Source: Rhodococcus jostii RHA1 (GTDB taxonomy: Bacteria; Actinomycetota; Actinomycetes; Mycobacteriales; Mycobacteriaceae). Taken from it: DNA of 64,000 nt. The stretch is taken from the NCBI RefSeq assembly GCF_000014565.1, contig NC_008268.1, forward strand, positions 5,460,501 to 5,524,500, in the 5' to 3' direction. The notes beneath the pieces were generated by a model. The model did no database searches. It saw only the letters and a list, made by a program, of their open reading frames with translations, and had not been told where the DNA came from. This document shows, piece by piece, positions 59,436-64,000 of the stretch (positions within the stretch are counted from its first letter, which is position 1; each line of letters starts with the position of its first letter). A program made the position numbers and the translations under genes.

Positions 59436-59708
59436 ACACCTCCGAATCCGCACTGCAGACGCGGGAAAGGCCGCTGGTAGCTCTACTGAATCGTTTCTGT
59501 GACCATTCCAACCGCACCCGATTCCCCGAGATGGGACTCGCGGCGTTAACCTCTAGGGATAGGACACCCGGCGCCCGCGTCTTCCATGTGGCATGGACGG
59601 CCTGGCTGGACCCCGCCGAGAGGGGAAATCGGACCGTCTGGCACTCGCTGCGAGGTTCTCTCAGCGGACGGCAGATGGTCCGGTTCCGGCTCACCCCAGG
59701 AGAGTTTG
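59436..59708 (+). other. Leader region of pckG
   Basis: This 273-base gene-free stretch contains no ORF with a recognisable product and no clear long palindrome. A ribosome site (CAGGAGAG) stands just before the ATG. The length leaves room for a regulated promoter or a long 5' untranslated region, but I see no known riboswitch motif. Confidence 0.5.
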
Positions 59709-61538
59709 ATGACCTCAGCGACCATTCCCGGTCTGAACGGAACTGACGGCACGCCCCCCACGGAGCACAGTGAGCTGCTCGCCTGGGTTCGAGAGGTTGC
59801 CGAACTCACTCAGCCCGACCGCGTCGTCTTCGCCGACGGCTCGGACGCCGAATGGGATCGACTGACCGAGCAGCTCGTCGAGGCCGGTACGTTCACGCGA
59901 CTCAACGACGAGAAGAAGCCGAATTCGTTCGTCGGCAACTCCGATCCGTCGGACGTCGCACGCGTCGAGTCCCGCACCTACATCTGCTCGCGTGAGGAGA
60001 TCGACGCCGGGCCCACCAACAACTGGATGGACCCGACCGAGATGCGGTCGCTCATGACCGACCTCTACCGCGGCAGCATGCGCGGACGCACCATGTACGT
60101 GGTGCCGTTCTGCATGGGTCCCCTCGGTGCCGACGACCCGAAGCTGGGTGTCGAGATCACCGACTCCGAGTACGTCGTCGTGTCGATGCGCATCATGACG
60201 CGCATGGGTACCGCCGCGATGGAGAAGCTCGGCACCGACAAGCCGTTCGTGAAGGCGCTGCACTCGGTCGGCGCTCCTCTCGAAGAGGGCCAGGCCGACG
60301 TCCCGTGGCCGTGCAACGACACCAAGTACATCACCCACTTCCCCGAGGATCGCGAGATCTGGAGCTACGGGTCCGGCTACGGCGGAAACGCGCTGCTCGG
60401 TAAGAAGTGCTACTCGCTGCGCATCGCGTCGGCCATGGCCCACGACGAGGGCTGGCTGGCCGAGCACATGCTGATCCTCAAGCTGATCTCTCCGGAGGAC
60501 AAGCCGTACTACATCGCGGCCGCGTTCCCGAGCGCCTGCGGCAAGACCAACCTCGCGATGATCCAGCCGACCATCCCCGGATGGCGCGCCGAGACCCTCG
60601 GCGACGACATCGCGTGGATGCGCTTCGGTGAGGACGGCCGCCTGTACGCCGTCAACCCGGAGTACGGCTTCTTCGGCGTCGCGCCGGGCACGAACTACGG
60701 GTCGAACCCGAACGCGATGAAGACGCTCGAGGCCGGCAACTCGCTGTACACGAACGTCGCGCAGACCGACGACGGCGACGTCTGGTGGGAGGGTCTCGAG
60801 GGCGACCCGCAGCACCTCACCGACTGGAAGGGCAACGAGTGGACGCCCGAGTCGGGGGAGAAGGCCGCGCACCCCAACTCGCGCTACTGCACCCCGATGT
60901 CGCAGTGCCCGATCCTCGCGCCGGAGTGGGACGACCCGCAGGGTGTTCCGATCTCCGCGATCCTGTTCGGTGGACGCCGTAAGACCACGGTTCCGCTGGT
61001 CAGCGAGTCCTTCGACTGGCAGCACGGCACGTTCCTCGGTGCGACGCTGTCGTCCGAGCAGACCGCTGCCGCCGAGGGTGCCGTGGGCACCGTCCGCCGC
61101 GACCCGATGGCCATGATCCCGTTCATCGGCTACAACGCCGGCGACTACCTGAACCACTGGATCAACCTCGGCAAGCACGCGGATTCCGAGAAGCTGCCGA
61201 AGATCTTCTACGTCAACTGGTTCCGTCGCGGCGACGACGGCCGTTTCCTGTGGCCCGGTTTCGGTGAGAACTCCCGCGTGCTGAAGTGGATCGTCGACCG
61301 TATCGAGCACAAGGCCGGCGCCGAGTCCACCCCGATCGGATTCGTTCCGACCGCAGCCGATCTGGAGCTCGGCGGCCTGGACGTGGACGCCGACGACGTC
61401 GACGAGGCGCTGAAGGTCGACGTCGACGAGTGGAAGCAGGAGCTGCCGCTCATCGAGGAATGGTTCGAGTTCCTCGGCGAGAAGGTTCCCTCCGGCATCC
61501 GTGACGAGTTCGAGGCCCTGAAGCAGCGCCTGAGCTAG
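59709..61538 (+). CDS. pckG: Phosphoenolpyruvate carboxykinase (GTP)
   Basis: A 609-residue GTP-dependent PEP carboxykinase, converting oxaloacetate and GTP to PEP, GDP and CO2 in gluconeogenesis. Active-site elements: [35 protein letters not shown], the P-loop/hyper-reactive cysteine segment [14 protein letters not shown] (residues near 270-285), [18 protein letters not shown] and [15 protein letters not shown]. The length is typical of this class (about 600). CAGGAGAG precedes the ATG. A strong hairpin lies after the stop at 61554-61598. It has no apparent operon partner. Confidence 0.97.
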   Translation: MTSATIPGLNGTDGTPPTEHSELLAWVREVAELTQPDRVVFADGSDAEWDRLTEQLVEAGTFTRLNDEKKPNSFVGNSDPSDVARVESRTYICSREEIDAGPTNNWMDPTEMRSLMTDLYRGSMRGRTMYVVPFCMGPLGADDPKLGVEITDSEYVVVSMRIMTRMGTAAMEKLGTDKPFVKALHSVGAPLEEGQADVPWPCNDTKYITHFPEDREIWSYGSGYGGNALLGKKCYSLRIASAMAHDEGWLAEHMLILKLISPEDKPYYIAAAFPSACGKTNLAMIQPTIPGWRAETLGDDIAWMRFGEDGRLYAVNPEYGFFGVAPGTNYGSNPNAMKTLEAGNSLYTNVAQTDDGDVWWEGLEGDPQHLTDWKGNEWTPESGEKAAHPNSRYCTPMSQCPILAPEWDDPQGVPISAILFGGRRKTTVPLVSESFDWQHGTFLGATLSSEQTAAAEGAVGTVRRDPMAMIPFIGYNAGDYLNHWINLGKHADSEKLPKIFYVNWFRRGDDGRFLWPGFGENSRVLKWIVDRIEHKAGAESTPIGFVPTAADLELGGLDVDADDVDEALKVDVDEWKQELPLIEEWFEFLGEKVPSGIRDEFEALKQRLS

Positions 61539-61553
61539 TCCCTCCCCGGTGAC

Positions 61554-61598
61554 CGAATGTCACAGTGGTTCAGTCCGACTGAACCACTGTGACATTCG
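61554..61598. terminator. Perfect hairpin after pckG
   Basis: Perfect inverted repeat with 21-base arms (CGAATGTCACAGTGGTTCAG plus one base) around a 3-base loop, 16 bases after the pckG stop. There is no long T-run after it. It is most simply a terminator or 3' stabilising structure. The arms do not belong to the CCGTGAGTACTT family. Confidence 0.75.
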
Positions 61599-61689
61599 TC
61601 GTTTCAGGGGAGAAGTCTGCAGTAAACGCATACCATTCGGTTTGTAAAGCCTCGATTCTCGAAGCTTGCACCCGACGAAAGGATTGCAG

Positions 61690-62190
61690 ATGCAGACAGG
61701 GACCAGTAGGGGCATGAAACGACTCGCCGGAGGTGCCGCACTCGCTGCCGCAGCCGCCGCCACCGTAGCCATGACCATGCCGGCGACCGCTTCCGCAGCG
61801 ACGGAAGTCCAGCCTCCCACCGTGGTGACCGCGGTCGACGGAAACACCCTCGACATCACCGTCACCAACCCCAACGTGTTGAATCTGCTGGACGCCCAGT
61901 CCTGCGGTGCCGTGGCATTCGACGCCACCAAGTTGCCCGCCGTACTCGCCGATCCCACCGTCGTCCTCGAACCGGGATTCGTCGCATGGGCCACCAACCC
62001 GATCGAGCGCGTCGTCGCGAACGCCGCAGGCAACGCGGTCAAGACGTTCACCACACCGGAACTTCCGGACGGCGCATACGCGGTCATCGCCGAATGCCTG
62101 TCGCTGACCACGGTCGCCAACCCCCAGACCACGCTGCCGCAGATCGTCCTCGTCGGCGGTCCGCTGGGCGGGGTCCAGTTCGGCAGTTAG
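61690..62190 (+). CDS. Secreted protein of unknown function
   Basis: A 166-residue protein with a clear signal peptide: Lys/Arg region, Ala-rich hydrophobic core and a cleavage site after residue 36 (ATASA-ATE). The mature part is beta-rich with two cysteines (DAQSCGAVAF and IAECLSLT), probably a disulphide, and a Val/Thr-rich immunoglobulin-like pattern. I do not recognise a named family. AAAGGA precedes the ATG at 61690. It stands alone between pckG and the palindrome-like element at 62201. Confidence 0.82.
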   Translation: MQTGTSRGMKRLAGGAALAAAAAATVAMTMPATASAATEVQPPTVVTAVDGNTLDITVTNPNVLNLLDAQSCGAVAFDATKLPAVLADPTVVLEPGFVAWATNPIERVVANAAGNAVKTFTTPELPDGAYAVIAECLSLTTVANPQTTLPQIVLVGGPLGGVQFGS

Positions 62191-62200
62191 GCGCTGCGCG

Positions 62201-62246
62201 CCCGTGAGTGGTCGAGGAGTCCCTGGACTCGTCAACCACTCACGGG
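62201..62246. repeat. Diverged palindrome, related to the dispersed family
   Basis: Arms CCCGTGAGTGGTCGAGGAGTCC (62201-62222, 22 bases written in two parts: CCCGTGAGTGG and TCGAGGAGTCC) and near complement 62225-62246. It shares CCCGTGAGT at the edges and the flank GCGAAGCCGCC with copies 1-5 but has a different core. It lies between the secreted protein and the aldehyde dehydrogenase genes, which converge here. Confidence 0.7.
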
Positions 62247-62258
62247 CGGCGAAGCCGC

Positions 62259-63707
62259 CTACCCCGTGTAGCCGGGCGGCATGAGGACGGACTTGGTCTC
62301 GCAGAACGCTTCGAGCCCTTCCGGTCCGTTCTCACGACCGATGCCGGAGGCCTTGTAGCCGCCGAACGGTGAGCCGGGGTCGAATGCGTACCAATTGATG
62401 GCGTAGGTGCCGGTGCGGATCTGCTTCGCGACGGCGAGACCGTGATCGATGTCGGTGGTGTACACCGAGCCGGCGAGTCCGTAGTCGGAGTCGTTGGCGA
62501 TCTTGATCGCCTCGTCCTCGGAGTCGTAGGGGATCACGGACAGGACGGGTCCGAAGATCTCCTCGCGGGCGATCGTCATCGAGTTGTCGACGTCCGCGAA
62601 GATCGTCGGCTCGACGTACCAGCCCTTGTCGAGGCCTTCCGGACGGCCGCCGCCGAGCACCACGCGGGCGCCCTGTTCCTTGCCCTTGGCGATGTAGCCC
62701 TCGACGCGGTCGCGCTGCTTCTCGGAGATCAGGGGTCCGAGTTGCGCGGCGGGGTCGGACGGATCTCCGACGGTCATGAATCCGGCACCCGCCACCAGGG
62801 CGTCCAGCACCTCGTCGTAACGGGAGCGCGGGGCGAGGATCCGGGTCTGCGCGACGCATGCCTGCCCGGTGTTCATGAGCCCGGACATCACCAGCATCGG
62901 CATCGTGGCCGCGAGGTCGGCGTCCTCGAGGATGATGGCCGCCGACTTGCCGCCCAGTTCGAGGGAACAGCGCTTGAGGTTCTGTGCGGCGATGGCGCCG
63001 ATCTTGCGGCCGACGGGACTGCTGCCGGTGAACGTGATCTTGTCGATGCCGGGATGCGACACCAGGTATTCGCCGGTCTCGGCGCCGCCGGGCAGGACGG
63101 AGATGACACCCTCGGGGACCCCCGCCTCGGCGAAGATCTCGGCGAGAAGGTGTGTGGAGAGCGGGGATTCGGGTGCCGGCTTGAGCAGGACGGTGCAGCC
63201 GGCGAGCAGCGCCGGGGACAGCTTGTTGACGGCGAGAAACAGTGGCACGTTCCAGGCGAGGACCGCGGCCACGACGCCGACGGGTTCCCGCAGCACCTTG
63301 GTCTGTCCGAACGCGCCGGTGCGGGTCTGCTCCCACTCGAACTCGTTTGCGAGACCGGCGTAGAAGTTGAGGGTCGCGAGCGACGGTGTCTGCTGCATCA
63401 TCCCGACCATCGCGGGCGGCTGACCCATCTCGGACGAGATCAGCGCGTTGAGGGCGTCGCCGCGCTCCTCGATGAGTTTCGCCGCCTTCGCGAGGATCTC
63501 GCCGCGCTCGGCAGGAGTGGTCTGCGGCCACGGGCCTTCGTCGAATGCGCGCCTGGCCGTGGCGACGGCGTCGTCGATGTCGGCCGGCGACGCGACGGGA
63601 CAGCTGCCGACGCGTTCCTCGGTTGCCGGGGAGAACACTTCGAGCACCTGATCGGTGGCCGGGGCCACCCACTTGCCGCCGATGTACAGCTTGTCGTAGT
63701 CGGTCAT
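62259..63707 (-). CDS. Aldehyde dehydrogenase family protein
   Basis: A 482-residue NAD(P)-dependent enzyme. The catalytic segment LELGGKSAAIILEDADL gives the general-base Glu, and NTGQACVAQTRI the nucleophilic Cys; ITFTGSSPVGRKIG is the cofactor-binding region. It oxidises an aldehyde to the acid. The 28-base gap to the partial gene upstream, in the same direction, suggests an operon. The partner gene is cut by the window end. Substrate unknown. Confidence 0.94.
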   Translation of the reverse strand: MTDYDKLYIGGKWVAPATDQVLEVFSPATEERVGSCPVASPADIDDAVATARRAFDEGPWPQTTPAERGEILAKAAKLIEERGDALNALISSEMGQPPAMVGMMQQTPSLATLNFYAGLANEFEWEQTRTGAFGQTKVLREPVGVVAAVLAWNVPLFLAVNKLSPALLAGCTVLLKPAPESPLSTHLLAEIFAEAGVPEGVISVLPGGAETGEYLVSHPGIDKITFTGSSPVGRKIGAIAAQNLKRCSLELGGKSAAIILEDADLAATMPMLVMSGLMNTGQACVAQTRILAPRSRYDEVLDALVAGAGFMTVGDPSDPAAQLGPLISEKQRDRVEGYIAKGKEQGARVVLGGGRPEGLDKGWYVEPTIFADVDNSMTIAREEIFGPVLSVIPYDSEDEAIKIANDSDYGLAGSVYTTDIDHGLAVAKQIRTGTYAINWYAFDPGSPFGGYKASGIGRENGPEGLEAFCETKSVLMPPGYTG

Positions 63708-63735
63708 GAGTCCATTCCTCGTGTCGTCCCCCCGG

Positions 63736-64000
63736 TCAGGAGGCGGTGTCGGTGAAACTGTCGAATCCGTATCGTGCGTGTGGGCCGATCGCCGCGACCT
63801 CGAACAGCCCTGTCCCGACGACGGTCCCGCCGCCGTCCTCGAGTCGGAAACGGGTGAGATTGTCGACGGGGCAGAACATCCGGAGTCCCGGTTCGATCTC
63901 GGACGCTCGTTTGCGCAGTCCCTGCACCACGAGTTCGCCCTGCCACATTCCGTGACGCCAATCGGCTTCGAGGCCGTACCCCGTGCCGATACCGATGTAG
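63736..64000 (-). CDS. Unidentified protein, C-terminal part (cut by window end)
   Basis: At least 87 codons on the minus strand stay open to base 64000; the N-terminus lies beyond. The visible part begins [19 protein letters not shown] and continues [20 protein letters not shown], then a beta-rich stretch ending [16 protein letters not shown]. It resembles the beta-barrel C-terminal parts of lipocalin/AttH-like domains, but I cannot name a family. It is upstream of the aldehyde dehydrogenase by 28 bases in the same direction. Confidence 0.6.
   Translation of the reverse strand, partial: YIGIGTGYGLEADWRHGMWQGELVVQGLRKRASEIEPGLRMFCPVDNLTRFRLEDGGGTVVGTGLFEVAAIGPHARYGFDSFTDTAS

Noticed and set aside
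1..64000. tRNA, rRNA, integrases, attachment sites, prophage or insertion sequences
   Set aside because: None was recognised by reading. Composition is even across the window, with no clear island boundary apart from the palindrome family.

Overview
The window is chromosomal DNA of a high-GC, mycolic-acid-containing actinobacterium, most likely a large-genome Rhodococcus (R. jostii/opacus group). The evidence is the very high third-position GC, an mmpL3-NYN-trmB block facing a GTPase pair and GTP-type PEP carboxykinase (as I recall the M. tuberculosis Rv0206c-Rv0211 order), Rv2864c-type penicillin-binding lipoproteins, and many catabolic genes. I saw no rRNA, tRNA, CRISPR array, prophage or intact insertion sequence. 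No gene-free stretch exceeds 300 bases; the longest are 6202-6460 (two palindromes around a gene remnant) and 59436-59708 (leader of the PEP carboxykinase gene).

1-15.3 kb, catabolism. A CoA-dependent degradation locus (amidohydrolase, short-chain dehydrogenase, CoA ligase, acyl-CoA dehydrogenase, carboxylate transporters) appears to be run by a MarR regulator: three copies of an ATTGA-N5-TCAAT operator lie over TTGACA -35 boxes before the SDR/MarR pair, the transporter-ligase operon and the acyl-CoA dehydrogenase. A LysR - MHS transporter - hydrolase module occurs twice (2029-6201 and 11892-15251), with identical phasing of a conserved promoter block. Small membrane proteins lie between.

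15.3-30.5 kb, mixed metabolism. Alpha/beta hydrolases, a dedicated trpF, a membrane-anchored esterase, a signal-less solute-binding protein, another acyl-CoA dehydrogenase and a MerR-controlled aldo/keto reductase operon. At 23.7-28.2 kb an NCS1 permease, a PucR regulator, a yeast Fcy1-type cytosine deaminase and a non-haem iron dioxygenase form a probable pyrimidine-base utilisation cluster; this is the best candidate for an undescribed pathway. An ABC-F protein follows.

30.5-46.2 kb, envelope, regulators and leucine synthesis. An active penicillin-binding lipoprotein is followed by a paralogue that has lost its catalytic motifs. Then come TauE/SafE and POT transporters, TetR regulators, YceI, leuA with a leaderless Leu-rich leader peptide (attenuator), a divergent GntR regulator, two MprF-like flippase-domain proteins and a membrane adenylate cyclase.

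46.3-64 kb, core envelope. AI-2E exporter family protein, a two-component system, DUF1707 and DUF2339 proteins, mmpL3-NYN-trmB, a pair of GTPase-like proteins, pckG, a small secreted protein and an aldehyde dehydrogenase operon cut by the window edge.

Two features recur across the window. First, a dispersed ~44-bp palindrome (arms CCGTGAGTACTTGTTAACC) sits at gene ends in five copies plus one diverged relative and supplies stop codons to the flanking genes. Second, at least twelve starts have a TANNNT -10 box only 6-7 nt upstream, so many transcripts are probably leaderless.
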